A DNA stretch of 50,923 bases from Candidatus Saccharimonadota bacterium (GCA_010014525.1 RZZT01000002.1:1-50923), one strand, 5' to 3'; positions 13,254 through 22,677 are shown, counted from the first letter of the stretch. A program made the numbers and translations. The notes: generated from the sequence alone by a model not told the origin.

Positions 13254-16200
13254 CTATTGTTCGCCCAAAACTTCGTCTTCAAACGCAATTAAATCCGCCA
13301 CGCTTACGCCCTGACCGGTTTTACTTGGCTGGATGGAATCGATTGTGAAATTCTTGATTTTGTTATCTAGTGCAAAAAGTAAATCTTTTATTCGTTGTTG
13401 AGTTTCGCTATTAAATTCTATAGATTTTACTATCGGTGTGCGATATTTTTCGTCGCCCTCGATAAATTCCAGTCGGCCGGTTTTAACTTTGTAGTTCTTG
13501 AATTCTGGCGAATTTTCGAGCAAAATTTTATAAAAATACAGCTGCATCTGGTATTTATGTAATTTTGGCTTGTTTTTGAAATTTTCTTTCTCGGTGATAT
13601 TGCCAGTTTTAAAATCAACAATTTCGATAGTTTTGGCATTTTCGTCGATTTCAATTCGGTCAATACCGCCGCTAATCAACACTTCTCCGTCTAATAGAAT
13701 CTTGCCAATTTTTACTTCGCTGGCGGCTTTGCACTCAAAAATAGTCGCCCGCTGATTGTAAAAATTAGTAAATGCCGCCAATGCTCGCGCCAATTCGTTC
13801 TGCTTCTGTTGAGGCGACAATCGGAGCCTACTAACTTTTGTCTCAACTTCTCGCAGAATTGTTTCTAGTCTTACTGTTTCGCCTCTGTTAATCTGCTTCT
13901 GCCAAAAATCAAAAACTTGGTGCATTAAAGTTCCGAATTGTGCAGAGCCCGAAACTTCTTGCGGAAAACGCAGAATATGGTTTTCGAAGAATTTATTCGG
14001 GCCGCCATATTTGGCGTCGTAGAAACTAGTCAAAGTTGAAGCTGAATGGCTGAAATGTTGTAATTTATCGGCAAAAAGTTGCTCGTTTTTGAGTTTGGGG
14101 ATATCTAGATTATCGCTCCAGTTAATTTGTAAGATTCCTAAACTCGGTGTTTCGCTCTCATCGACAATGATTTTATTGAAACCGACTGGCATATTTTCGG
14201 CAATTTGGTCGGCGCGATTTTCGGCTAACAGTTTAAGCGGTGACTTGGTCCGACCGTCAAAAGTTTTGTCGGAGCTAGTCAAATAAAGATTAGTTTTAGC
14301 ACGAGTAATTGCTACAAAAAACAAACGTTTTTTGGTATCTTGCTGGTTCGGGTCTTTAATTCGCTCCATATTTTTAGGTAGCGAAATTACTTGTGAATTT
14401 CCCTTGCCTGTGCCCCAAGCTGAATCGTCAACCGAAATTAAGAAAGTATGCTTAAACTCCAAGCCCTTGGCGCCAAATGCCGTCATCACCTGCACAGCGT
14501 TTTGGTCGGTTGAAAATGCAGTTTTGCTTACAATTTTTATTCCACTTTCTTGATAAATATTAATCATCCGCAGAAACTCAGTGACGGTAATCGCAGTTTC
14601 TCCGGTGATGTTGTTTTTGGATTTTTCGCGCAGAATCGTCAAGTAAGTCGCTAAATTATAGAAATCCTCATCAGACTTTTGACTATAAAACTCACGTAGT
14701 GGCGATTTAAACCCCGTTTCGGTTTCGGTGCTTCCAATGACCAAGTCAACGATTGTTTCGAAAGTTTCTTGGTTAATTTTTTGTGATAACTCGATGAAGA
14801 ATTTAGCGATATCTTGCAACTTCTGGTTCTCTGATTCTAGCAAAATTTGCGTAAGATTTGGCGCGGAGTCATCCCAACGGTTAAACTTAGAAACGGTTTG
14901 ATAAATTTCGATTAAACCATTTTGCCAAAAATCAAACACTAAAACTTTAGGCCAAATTACATTTTGGTTGGTTGAATCGTCAGCGATACTTTGCACCAAT
15001 TTCAACATTTCAATTACCTGTTTGACCGGTTTTTCATCTAGAATGTTCTCGGACTTTTCGTATTCAACTGGCAAATTAAAATGGTGTAGATATTTAGACA
15101 TTTCCTCTAAAATTGCGTGTCTAGGCGCTAGAACCGCGATTTCGCGTGGTCTAACTCCGCTTTCAACTAGCGCGCGAATTTTTCCTGCCACTTCATAAAA
15201 TTCGGTTGATTGATGAGCAAAGCTTTTGCGCCAAATACTGACATCTGTAATATTTGGGTTGGCCTGAATAACTTTCTTATTTAAATCCTTGATTTTGCGG
15301 GAAAGCCGACCCTCAATTTGTTCGGCAATAGTTTCTGCAAAATCGAGAATTGTTTGGTGCGAGCGATAGTTTTTAGTGAGGTTAATCGTCTTCGTTGGGC
15401 AATTATAAAAGCTCATAAAGTCGTGCATATTCGAAAATTGCGCGCCTTGAAACGCCATAATCGCTTGGTCGTCGTCGCCCACCGCTAAAACATTAGGCTC
15501 GTAATCTGGAATCATTTCGTTTGAGGTCAGGAGCTCGACAATTCTGCTCTGTGCGCCGTTGGTGTCCTGATATTCATCTAGCAAAATATATTGATATTTT
15601 TCTTGCATCGTGAAACGGAAATCAGCATTGTTTTCGAGTAGTCTAATCGCGCGTAAAATCATATCGTTGAAATCCTGTAGGCCATCATTTTGCAACGACG
15701 CCTCATATGTAGCGTAAAATTCGGCCAAATCCAACGCTTTTCTGCTGGCGGATTCATCTTTGAAACGGAAATTGTTATTATGATTTTTCTCGAAATATTT
15801 ATCTTTCCAACCTTTAGTGAGATGTGTGATCGATTGCTTGGGATCGGCTTCTAACTTTGCAATTTGCTCACTAAAATTAGCGTAAATTTGCTCTAAAATA
15901 GTTGGTGTTTTGGCATAAATGCGCGGTTCGTCAAATGTTTTGAGTGTTTGAGCTAGCCTGCTCAAAATTTCGATTTTTTGTATGGCAGCAGAAACTTTGC
16001 CAGCACCTTTGCTACTCTGTTTGACGGCGGCTAATTCGTCCATAATCTGTAGTGAGTCGCTTGCCTTTTTAATTAGTTTTAGGTTTTGCAGAGCAATTTG
16101 TTTAAAAATTTCAGGCGAAATGTCCTCTTGCTTAATGTCTTGAATTGCAATTAAAATATCACGAACTTTGTTTTTCTCTGGCGCCAGCAGATTATCGTGC

Positions 16201-16595
16201 GGTAAATTTTGCTTTATATCCCTAATGATTTCAAATTGTTTCAATTCGTCGATTGAGACTCGCTCTTCGTCTAAATAATCGCGGCCTTGGGCCAAAAGCG
16301 AATTGCCGAATGAGTGATAGGTCGAGATTTCCACTTCATAAGCGGCGGATGCTCCGATGAAGCTCGCTAGCCGTTCGCGCATATTTTCAGCACCGTTTTC
16401 GGTAAAGGTCAAACAAAGAATATTATTCGGGCTAGCGTCTGTTATCCGTAGAATATTGGCAACGCGGGCGCTCAAAAGCTGGGTTTTACCCGTTCCTGGA
16501 CCAGCAATCACTAGAACTGGACCATAAATATTGTCGACCGCCTCACGCTGCTCATCATTTAGTTGATTGTAAACTTTTCTAAAATTATCGCCCAT
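13254..16595 (-). CDS. UvrD-type helicase fused to a RecB-like nuclease (AddA/AdnB-like)
   Basis: 1113 residues. The SF1A motor has Walker A AGPGTGKTQ (about 31-39), motif Ia LTFTENGAENM, Walker B LLDEYQDTNGAQ, motif III VGDDDQAIMAFQGA, IV NYRSHQTIL, V MTAFGAKGLEFKH and VI VAITRAKTNLYL. The C-terminus (about 880-1090) is a PD-(D/E)XK nuclease with all expected residues: FGTLMHQVFDF, GGIDRIE, EIVDFKTG and the QxxxY element KYQMQLYFY. Such motor-nuclease proteins process double-strand breaks, generally in two-subunit complexes (AddAB, AdnAB). No second subunit is in the window. It follows mnmA by 13 bases, with GAGGG five bases from ATG, and is the last gene of the cysteine desulfurase operon. 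Confidence 0.9.
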   Translation of the reverse strand: MGDNFRKVYNQLNDEQREAVDNIYGPVLVIAGPGTGKTQLLSARVANILRITDASPNNILCLTFTENGAENMRERLASFIGASAAYEVEISTYHSFGNSLLAQGRDYLDEERVSIDELKQFEIIRDIKQNLPHDNLLAPEKNKVRDILIAIQDIKQEDISPEIFKQIALQNLKLIKKASDSLQIMDELAAVKQSSKGAGKVSAAIQKIEILSRLAQTLKTFDEPRIYAKTPTILEQIYANFSEQIAKLEADPKQSITHLTKGWKDKYFEKNHNNNFRFKDESASRKALDLAEFYATYEASLQNDGLQDFNDMILRAIRLLENNADFRFTMQEKYQYILLDEYQDTNGAQSRIVELLTSNEMIPDYEPNVLAVGDDDQAIMAFQGAQFSNMHDFMSFYNCPTKTINLTKNYRSHQTILDFAETIAEQIEGRLSRKIKDLNKKVIQANPNITDVSIWRKSFAHQSTEFYEVAGKIRALVESGVRPREIAVLAPRHAILEEMSKYLHHFNLPVEYEKSENILDEKPVKQVIEMLKLVQSIADDSTNQNVIWPKVLVFDFWQNGLIEIYQTVSKFNRWDDSAPNLTQILLESENQKLQDIAKFFIELSQKINQETFETIVDLVIGSTETETGFKSPLREFYSQKSDEDFYNLATYLTILREKSKNNITGETAITVTEFLRMINIYQESGIKIVSKTAFSTDQNAVQVMTAFGAKGLEFKHTFLISVDDSAWGTGKGNSQVISLPKNMERIKDPNQQDTKKRLFFVAITRAKTNLYLTSSDKTFDGRTKSPLKLLAENRADQIAENMPVGFNKIIVDESETPSLGILQINWSDNLDIPKLKNEQLFADKLQHFSHSASTLTSFYDAKYGGPNKFFENHILRFPQEVSGSAQFGTLMHQVFDFWQKQINRGETVRLETILREVETKVSRLRLSPQQKQNELARALAAFTNFYNQRATIFECKAASEVKIGKILLDGEVLISGGIDRIEIDENAKTIEIVDFKTGNITEKENFKNKPKLHKYQMQLYFYKILLENSPEFKNYKVKTGRLEFIEGDEKYRTPIVKSIEFNSETQQRIKDLLFALDNKIKNFTIDSIQPSKTGQGVSVADLIAFEDEVLGEQ

Positions 16596-16608
16596 AAATC
16601 CCTCTTTT

Positions 16609-17664
16609 TTAAATTACGATTCCGCCGCCTAAGCAAACTTGGCCGTCATAAATCACCACACTTTGACCAGGTGTTACGGCGCGCTGTTCGTCTGATAATT
16701 TTAATGTTAAATTGTCGCCATCAAATTCAATTCGACTTTCGATTAGCGGCGCGCGGTGGCGAACCCGAATTTGGTATGATTTTGTGGTGTCTGCCGGCTG
16801 ATTAATCCAGTGAACCGCCGAAAGTTCAACTTCTCGGGTCCAAAGCTCGCCATTGTTAAGATTAGTTGTAACGTAAACTTCGTTTTTGTCCATATTTTTA
16901 CCGCAAACATAAAATGGCAAACCACCACCGATATTCAATCCATGGCGTTGGCCGAGCGTGTAAAAAATTGCGCCGTCGTGATATCCAACAGCCTCACCTG
17001 TTTGCTGATTGATAATTTTACCAGGTTTTTGCTCTGGTATAAATTGTTTCAAGAAGTCACGAATACCGATTCTACCAACAAAGCAAATACCTTGCGAATC
17101 TTTTTTGCTAGCGGTAAATAAATTGCGTGCCTCTGCCATCGTTCGCACTTCTGGCTTAGTGAATTCGCCAAGTGGTAATAAAGTTTTTTCTAAAGCCTCG
17201 CCCCGCACGCGGTACAAAAAATAGGTCTGGTCTTTATTATCATCTTTAGCTCGTAAAAGCTCACCATTCTTGGTGCCGGCATAGTGGCCGGTCGCAATCA
17301 TATCCGCGCCGTCTTCAAGGGCCGCCTCAAGAAATAGTTTAAATTTAACTTCTTGGTTACACATAATATCTGGATTGGGTGTGCGACCGGCGGAATATTC
17401 GTCAATCATATATTGCACGACCTTTTCGCGGTATTCAGTTTCGAAATCAAACACTTTAAAATCGATACCGAGCTGAACTGCCACGCGTTTGGCGTCGGCT
17501 AAATCTTCCGCCCACGGGCATTTCATACCGGGCAAATCTTGCGTCCAGTTTTTCATATAAACGCCGGTTACATGGTAACCACGCTCTTTTAGTAGTGCTG
17601 CAGTGAGACTGGAATCGACTCCGCCGCTCATACCGACGTAAACTTTAGCTCCTATATTATCCAT
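16609..17664 (-). CDS. mnmA: tRNA-specific 2-thiouridylase MnmA
   Basis: 351 residues, normal length. It makes 2-thiouridine at the wobble position of tRNAs for Lys, Glu and Gln. The PP-loop SGGVDSS is at about residues 14-20, the N-type ATP pyrophosphatase core follows, and both catalytic Cys are present (NPDIMCNQEVKF and GICFVGR). The C-terminal beta-barrel ends SVVIYDGQVCLGGGIVI. Shine-Dalgarno AAGGAGC lies before ATG. It overlaps the stop of the DUF218 gene and sits two genes after a cysteine desulfurase, as in the Bacillus YrvO-MnmA pair where the desulfurase feeds sulfur directly to MnmA. No TusA-E relay genes are seen here. Confidence 0.96.
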   Translation of the reverse strand: MDNIGAKVYVGMSGGVDSSLTAALLKERGYHVTGVYMKNWTQDLPGMKCPWAEDLADAKRVAVQLGIDFKVFDFETEYREKVVQYMIDEYSAGRTPNPDIMCNQEVKFKLFLEAALEDGADMIATGHYAGTKNGELLRAKDDNKDQTYFLYRVRGEALEKTLLPLGEFTKPEVRTMAEARNLFTASKKDSQGICFVGRIGIRDFLKQFIPEQKPGKIINQQTGEAVGYHDGAIFYTLGQRHGLNIGGGLPFYVCGKNMDKNEVYVTTNLNNGELWTREVELSAVHWINQPADTTKSYQIRVRHRAPLIESRIEFDGDNLTLKLSDEQRAVTPGQSVVIYDGQVCLGGGIVI

Positions 17665-18292
17665 TATTTGCTCCTTGTTCTACGAAAAATATAATAATGC
17701 CACCTAGCTCGCTCAGGGTTAGCTGCCAGCCGCGTAGGCTCAACCACCAAAAATTGGTCCACTGAGGGTCATTTTGCGCTGGTGCGTTGATGATTTCTAC
17801 GCCCGTTCCGTAAAGCGCTCGCGAAAATTCCAAATATGCGCGCCGTTGGTGATATCCGCTGGTCGTCAAAATAATTTTTTTGAATTTGTTGTCTGTAATA
17901 ATTTTGGCCGTGAGCTCTGCGTTTTGGTTGGTATTTTTTGCATCTTCGTCAATCAAAATATTAGCGGCCGGTACGCCTTGCTCGATTGCTTGAGATTTCA
18001 TAACATTGGCGTTTGAAGGGCTCGAAACATCGGCGGCAGCTCCTGAAAAAATGACTTTTTCAGCCCAACCTTGTTGGTAGAGTCTTACGGCTTCGTTGGT
18101 ACGTGCGGCCGTGTTTCCGCCGGAAATCGAGATGATAGCATCAACTTTTTGGCACTTTGAAATGCTTGATTGATAAATCCCCGGCGTGCTACAGTCGGCA
18201 ATATCGTTCGGCGCGAGGAAAAATGTGCAAGCTACGACAAAAATCGCTAGAGCTATCAAAATAATTAGTGTGTCAAAGAAAAACTTCTTCAT
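17657..18292 (-). CDS. DUF218 (YdcF/SanA-like) membrane-anchored protein
   Basis: 211 residues. One N-terminal membrane helix (TLIILIALAIFVVACTFFL), then an extracytoplasmic DUF218 domain: VDAIISISGGNTAARTNEAVRLYQ, KVIFSGA, the acidic NILIDEDAKNTNQNA and KIILTTSGYHQRRA motifs. A second hydrophobic stretch near the end (LSELGGIIIFFVEQ) may be membrane-associated. Family members ElyC and SanA affect envelope integrity, with roles tied to peptidoglycan precursor metabolism. It starts one base after the desulfurase stop and overlaps mnmA, so it is within that operon, with no obvious link to tRNA thiolation. Confidence 0.85.
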   Translation of the reverse strand: MKKFFFDTLIILIALAIFVVACTFFLAPNDIADCSTPGIYQSSISKCQKVDAIISISGGNTAARTNEAVRLYQQGWAEKVIFSGAAADVSSPSNANVMKSQAIEQGVPAANILIDEDAKNTNQNAELTAKIITDNKFKKIILTTSGYHQRRAYLEFSRALYGTGVEIINAPAQNDPQWTNFWWLSLRGWQLTLSELGGIIIFFVEQGANNG

Positions 18293-18293
18293 T

Positions 18294-19475
18294 CTAGTGG
18301 CTGCCTCTTAATCGATTTATTTCATCACGAATAGTTTGACTAATAATTTCGGCTGCGCGGCGAGTGTTTTCTGCAGTTGAGAGTTTGCCTAGAGAAATTC
18401 GGAGACTGCCGTTAATAACTTCGTCGCCCAAGCCCATCGCGGCCAAAGTTTGCGAACGAGTATGTTTATTGGCGGCGCAGGCCGAGCCAGTTGAGACCAT
18501 CACATTTTGAGTCTCGAGCATAAAAATAATTCGCTCTGCATCAACTCCCGGAAAACTAATCGTAATATGTGAGTTTAGCTGCTTTTTGCTGTCAGCGACA
18601 GATACTAATTCCGTCTCTGAAAAGTTGCTCTTCAAAATTTTAATGAAATCAGTTTTTAAATTTTTGAGCCGTTCGTTTTCTGATTTGCGGTGCTTCTCGG
18701 CTAATTTCATTGCGCGCGCAAAACCAATCACCGAGGGTACGTTTTCAGTACCGCTGCGCAAATTCCGCTCTTGCCCGCCACCAACGATTTGCGCCTGCAG
18801 GCGAACGTCTTTGCTCACCCAAAGTAGACCAGTTTGTTTGGGGCCATAAATTTTACCAGCATTAATGGTGAGCATGTCAACACCTAATCGCGAGACGTGA
18901 ACATCAACTTGGCCCACGCCTTGGCTGGCGTCACTGTGCAAATAAATCGGTCGAGTTTCGTCGTTTTCTAACCGCCTGAGCCGCTCGGCGCGAATTATTT
19001 CAGCCACGCTAGCTAGCGGTTGTATCGCGCCAGTTTCGTTATTGGCTATCATTACGGAAACTAATACCGTCTGTGGCGAAATCTTGCTACGCAAATCTTC
19101 CAAATCAATCATACCTTTTTTGGTGATATTGATTTTTTGTACGCTTCCTGATCTGTCTGCCGCCGCTAAGACCGAATGATGCTCAAACTTGCCAACTAGA
19201 ATCTCGCCGTCATCAAAATTATTAATCGCCGAAAAAGCTAAATTTATACTTTCAGTAGCGCCGGCAGTCATTACTAACTCGTCACTTTTTGCACCAATCG
19301 TGCGCGCAATCTCATCTTTCGCAGCTTCATAGTCGCGCCTCACTTCTACGCCTTTAATATAAGCCGAGCTAGGGTTAAAAAATTTCTCGCTAAAATACGG
19401 GGCCATTGCCCGCATTACGCTTTCGCTCACTGGGGTTGCAGCGGCATGGTCAAGATAAATTAACTCTTTATTCAT
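18294..19475 (-). CDS. iscS: Cysteine desulfurase (NifS/IscS family)
   Basis: 393 residues. This PLP enzyme takes sulfur from cysteine. It opens IYLDHAAATPVSESVMRAM and has VMTAGATESINLAF, VSVMIANNETGAIQP, the PLP Asp/His region HSDASQGVGQ and the PLP Lys segment INAGKIYGPKQTG (GK rather than the common HK). The catalytic Cys sits in STGSACAANKHTRS (about residue 330). It is first in an operon with DUF218 and mnmA, so tRNA thiolation is the probable main job; no Fe-S scaffold gene is adjacent. The mRNA is probably leaderless: TTGTAA, 17 bp, TAAAAT, then seven bases to the ATG. Confidence 0.93.
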   Translation of the reverse strand: MNKELIYLDHAAATPVSESVMRAMAPYFSEKFFNPSSAYIKGVEVRRDYEAAKDEIARTIGAKSDELVMTAGATESINLAFSAINNFDDGEILVGKFEHHSVLAAADRSGSVQKINITKKGMIDLEDLRSKISPQTVLVSVMIANNETGAIQPLASVAEIIRAERLRRLENDETRPIYLHSDASQGVGQVDVHVSRLGVDMLTINAGKIYGPKQTGLLWVSKDVRLQAQIVGGGQERNLRSGTENVPSVIGFARAMKLAEKHRKSENERLKNLKTDFIKILKSNFSETELVSVADSKKQLNSHITISFPGVDAERIIFMLETQNVMVSTGSACAANKHTRSQTLAAMGLGDEVINGSLRISLGKLSTAENTRRAAEIISQTIRDEINRLRGSH

Positions 19476-19482
19476 TCTCTAT

Positions 19483-19511
19483 ATTTTACTATATTTTCAA
19501 GAATTTTACAA
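19483..19511 (-). promoter_or_regulatory. Promoter of the cysteine desulfurase operon, leaderless start
   Basis: Minus strand: -35 TTGTAA (19506-19511), 17-bp spacer, -10 TAAAAT (19483-19488), seven bases before the ATG at 19475. Confidence 0.65.
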
Positions 19512-19539
19512 ATTAGGCTAGGTCAAAACCAGCCGATAT

Positions 19540-20175
19540 TTATTCGGTTTGGCCGTAGATTTTTTCTAGTATTAGCCGAGTATAAACCAGAATCGCCCGT
19601 TCGAAATTGTCTAACTCGTTGCCTTCTAACGCGCTATAGCGCGGTCCGGCATAAACTTTAATAATTTTATCTTCTTTAACTTCATAGCGTATTGCATTCT
19701 CGTGCTTTTGTCCATTGTCATCAACCTGGGCTTCGTACCAAATCCAGGTGTCTTCATCTAAATTGAAAAACTTGCGTTCCTGATTTTCCGCTAGAGCGCC
19801 AAAAATCGTGCCGCCTAATTGGCTTTCTAAGTCAACTAAATCTCTAATTGTCATTTTCTTGAACGGTCCGAGCTTTAATGCTTGATTCTTGTAAAAATAA
19901 GGGTTAAAATTAGCTGATTTTCTAGCTCTTTTCCAGATTAGCCGAGCATTTTTAGGATTATTTTTTCCTAAAAATTGGGCGGCTTTTTGGCGAGCTTCAA
20001 TTATTTGCCAACTTTTTTTGATAAGATCTGAAAAATCGTTATCTACATCTTTTATTTTGGCTTTATTTGTAGTAAGGGCAGGTTGATTTGTCATCTCTTG
20101 AATAGGAGTCTCGGCTGGTTGCCTGACCGAAAAATTGGGAATCTGAAACTGGGATTTATCTATGACGCTGTCCAT
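19540..20175 (-). CDS. Hypothetical protein, 211 residues
   Basis: Soluble, no signal peptide or membrane helix. The first 45 or so residues are Pro/Gln/Thr-rich and probably disordered. Residues about 45-100 are helical and basic (KKSWQIIEARQKAAQFLGKN, ARLIWKRARKSANF). The rest mixes acidic and aromatic residues (LDEDTWIWYEAQVDDNG, NAIRYEVKEDKIIKVYAG, then a final helix). The TIWYE/RYEVKEDKI pattern suggests a small beta-sheet domain. The start is the second of two near ATG codons, eight bases after AGGAG. A strong promoter whose -35 lies in a palindrome precedes it. No family recognised. Confidence 0.7.
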   Translation of the reverse strand: MDSVIDKSQFQIPNFSVRQPAETPIQEMTNQPALTTNKAKIKDVDNDFSDLIKKSWQIIEARQKAAQFLGKNNPKNARLIWKRARKSANFNPYFYKNQALKLGPFKKMTIRDLVDLESQLGGTIFGALAENQERKFFNLDEDTWIWYEAQVDDNGQKHENAIRYEVKEDKIIKVYAGPRYSALEGNELDNFERAILVYTRLILEKIYGQTE

Positions 20176-20204
20176 ACATCTTACTCCTATGATTAACTGT
20201 TCTA

Positions 20205-20233
20205 ATTATACCATATTTGACTTAAAAAGTCAA
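20205..20233 (-). promoter_or_regulatory. Promoter with overlapping palindrome, upstream of the 211-residue protein
   Basis: Minus strand: -35 TTGACT (20228-20233), 17-bp spacer, extended -10 TGGTATAAT (TATAAT at 20205-20210). TTGACT-N5-AGTCAA (20217-20233) is a perfect inverted repeat covering the -35 and part of the spacer, a possible operator. Confidence 0.75.
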
Positions 20234-20272
20234 TATAGACATAAGTTGTCTCTAGAAAAAGAGTTGGCAATG

Positions 20273-21055
20273 TTAGTAGAGATTGAATAAATCCTCAAAA
20301 TTATGATTGGTAATTTCAGCAACTTTTTCTACAGAAATACCACGCTTATTCGCTAAATCTTGAGCAATCATGCTAGTCCAAGCCGGCTGATTGGGCTTGC
20401 CGCGCTTACCAGCGGGCGCCAGGAACGGTGCGTCGGTTTCAAGTAAAATACGATTCAAGGGAATCGCCTCAAACATCTCTATTTCGTGCGGTTTTTTGGC
20501 GAAAGTTGAAATTCCGTTGATGCCAATGTATAGATTGCGCGCCAAGGCCTTCTCTAGATTTTCTATTGAATCAGTAAAACTGTGCAAAACGCCGCGAATC
20601 GTGCTATTTCGATTTTCCTCGTCAAAAACTCGCCAGAAATCTTCATAAGCGTCGCGCACATGAAAAGCGATTGGTAAGCCGAGTTTAGCGGCTAACTGAA
20701 TTTGCGCGCGCAAGGCCGCAATTTGGTCATCTTGACTAGAGTTATTGTAGTGATAATCTAAACCGATTTCGCCAATGCCGATTACTGTTTTATGGCGAGC
20801 TATTTTTTTCAAGCGCACCGAATCGCCACTAAAATCTTTAGCTTCGTGCGGGTGTACGCCAACGCATACCAATAGCTCAACCTCGTCGCTAGAATTGTTC
20901 TCAGCAAACTTAACCGCCGTCTCGGAATCATCTTCGCTCACGCCAATACAGACGATTTTTTTGACGTTTTCGGCTAATGCCTGCCGAAAGACCTCCTCCT
21001 TCGGAAAAGGAAAATCGGCATCGTGAATATGACTGTGAGAATCTATTAGCGGCAT
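20273..21055 (-). CDS. tatD: TatD family metal-dependent hydrolase (deoxyribonuclease)
   Basis: 260 residues, normal length. TIM-barrel metal enzyme with 3'-5' exonuclease or DNase activity in characterised members. Metal ligands are visible: DSHSHIHD at residues 4-11, the Glu in VIGIGEIGLDYHYN, His in PIAFHVRDAYEDF, His in RGVLHSF, and Asp in ILLETDAPFLAP. It follows metG by only nine bases, so the two are co-transcribed; metG-tatD is a widespread pair. Confidence 0.94.
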   Translation of the reverse strand: MPLIDSHSHIHDADFPFPKEEVFRQALAENVKKIVCIGVSEDDSETAVKFAENNSSDEVELLVCVGVHPHEAKDFSGDSVRLKKIARHKTVIGIGEIGLDYHYNNSSQDDQIAALRAQIQLAAKLGLPIAFHVRDAYEDFWRVFDEENRNSTIRGVLHSFTDSIENLEKALARNLYIGINGISTFAKKPHEIEMFEAIPLNRILLETDAPFLAPAGKRGKPNQPAWTSMIAQDLANKRGISVEKVAEITNHNFEDLFNLY

Positions 21056-21064
21056 CTATTTTAC

Positions 21065-22639
21065 TTATTGGTTTGAGATCTGCACCTTTTCTTGGGCTGT
21101 AGCGTCTGTCGTTTCTTGAGCCGGAGTTTCCGCTGATTCTTTTATTACAGGATTTTTAGCGCGCGGATCAGGCGTGTGAATATAGATTCGAGGAAACAAA
21201 ATTTCGCCCTCTATATCCTGTATAACTCCAGTCGCAAAAATGTGATTAATTTTCTCGGCTGTATCTGGCAAAAACGGCGCAATCATCTCAGCGACTTGTA
21301 TAATTCCACCAACTGAGTGGCTCAAAACCTCTGACAAGTGCGCCTCTTCTTCCCTGTCGGTCTTGGCGAGCTTTGCAATTTCCCAAGGCTTGATACGCTC
21401 AATATATTGGTTATGAGACCGCACCGCAACCCAAATCTCGTCCATTGCGCGGTTGAATTCAAGATTTTTCATGTAAGTGAAATAGTCGTGCACATCATGC
21501 TCATTCGCCTCAACATCGCCGATCACCCCTGATTGATAGCGTTTAACCATACTGGCAACGCGCGAAACTAAGTTTCCAAGGTCATTTACGAGTTCTGTAT
21601 TATATGCTTTTTCGAATTTTTCCCAAGTGAAATCGCCGTCGTCAAGTGTTGGGATATGGCGCGAGAAGTAATAACGAAAAGCGTCAAGGCCGTAATTATC
21701 GATTACCTCATTCGGGCCAACTACGTTTCCGATAGTCTTGCTCATCTTTATTCCTCCAGAAGCGATATGACCATGGACTAAAAGTTCTTTCGGTAAAGGC
21801 AGCCCAAGTCCAAGTAGCATTGCTGGCCAAATTCCGGCGTGAAAACGCAGAATATCTTTGCCGATTACCTGTAGGTTCGCTGGCCAATATTCTTGCCATT
21901 CGGGTCGATCCGGATAACCAATCACAGTCAAATAATTAGCCAGAGCGTCAATCCATACGTACATTACTTGACTTGAATCACCTGGCACCGAAACTCCCCA
22001 AGATAGATTTTTGCGTGGGCGCGAAATGGAAACATCTTCCAAACCACCTTCAAGAAATTTCAAAAACTCTTTTTTGCGGAATTCGGGCGTAATTTTCATT
22101 TTGTCGCTAGCAATTGCTGTATAAATTTGGTCACGAAAATCGCTAGTTCTTAAATAGTAATTTTCCTCACTCAAACGAGTATACGGAGTCTGGTGATCTG
22201 GACAAATACCTTTGTTTTCGGTCACTTCTTTTTCCGACCAAAAAGCCTCACAGCCAGTACAATACCAACCTTCATAAGTGCCCTTGTAGATGTGGGGCTC
22301 AAGCTTTTGCCAGATGTATTGTGAGGCGCCAATATGGTGCGGATCTGTGGTGCGGATAAAGTCAGTATAAGTAGTTTTGGTTTTGTCCATCAACTGGCGA
22401 AAATTTTGGTGAGTTTGGTCAACAAATTCCTGCGGCGAAAGATTATTTTCGGCTGCCTTTTCGGCAATTTTATTGCCATGTTCATCTGTGCCAACTTGAA
22501 AGCGAACTTCGCTGCCAGAATGTTGGCGATGATATCGCGCCCAGATATCAGCGATTAGATAATCGAGTGCATTACCGATGTGCGGTGCGCTATTGGCGTA
22601 TGGAATTGCCGTAGTGATGTAGAGTTTTTTCTTTGTCAT
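21065..22639 (-). CDS. metG: Methionyl-tRNA synthetase
   Basis: 524 residues. Class I synthetase charging tRNA-Met. The HIGH motif is in YANSAPHIGNALDYL (about 13-27). A single zinc knuckle is CTGCEAFWSEKEV then CPDHQTP (Cys-Cys-Cys-His). The KMSKS motif reads KMSKTIGN. The anticodon-binding helical domain follows. A short Ala/Thr/Gln-rich tail replaces the C-terminal EMAP/Trbp111-type tRNA-binding domain found in longer homologues. It has a strong promoter nine bases before the ATG, so the leader is only two or three bases at most. tatD follows immediately. Confidence 0.95.
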   Translation of the reverse strand: MTKKKLYITTAIPYANSAPHIGNALDYLIADIWARYHRQHSGSEVRFQVGTDEHGNKIAEKAAENNLSPQEFVDQTHQNFRQLMDKTKTTYTDFIRTTDPHHIGASQYIWQKLEPHIYKGTYEGWYCTGCEAFWSEKEVTENKGICPDHQTPYTRLSEENYYLRTSDFRDQIYTAIASDKMKITPEFRKKEFLKFLEGGLEDVSISRPRKNLSWGVSVPGDSSQVMYVWIDALANYLTVIGYPDRPEWQEYWPANLQVIGKDILRFHAGIWPAMLLGLGLPLPKELLVHGHIASGGIKMSKTIGNVVGPNEVIDNYGLDAFRYYFSRHIPTLDDGDFTWEKFEKAYNTELVNDLGNLVSRVASMVKRYQSGVIGDVEANEHDVHDYFTYMKNLEFNRAMDEIWVAVRSHNQYIERIKPWEIAKLAKTDREEEAHLSEVLSHSVGGIIQVAEMIAPFLPDTAEKINHIFATGVIQDIEGEILFPRIYIHTPDPRAKNPVIKESAETPAQETTDATAQEKVQISNQ

Positions 22640-22648
22640 ATGTGTTTA

Positions 22649-22677
22649 ATTATAGCATTTTTTGAGGGAAAGCTCAA
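22649..22677 (-). promoter_or_regulatory. Promoter of metG-tatD
   Basis: Minus strand: -35 TTGAGC (22672-22677), 17-bp spacer, extended -10 TGCTATAAT (TATAAT at 22649-22654). It overlaps the stop codon of the preceding membrane-protein gene. Confidence 0.8.
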
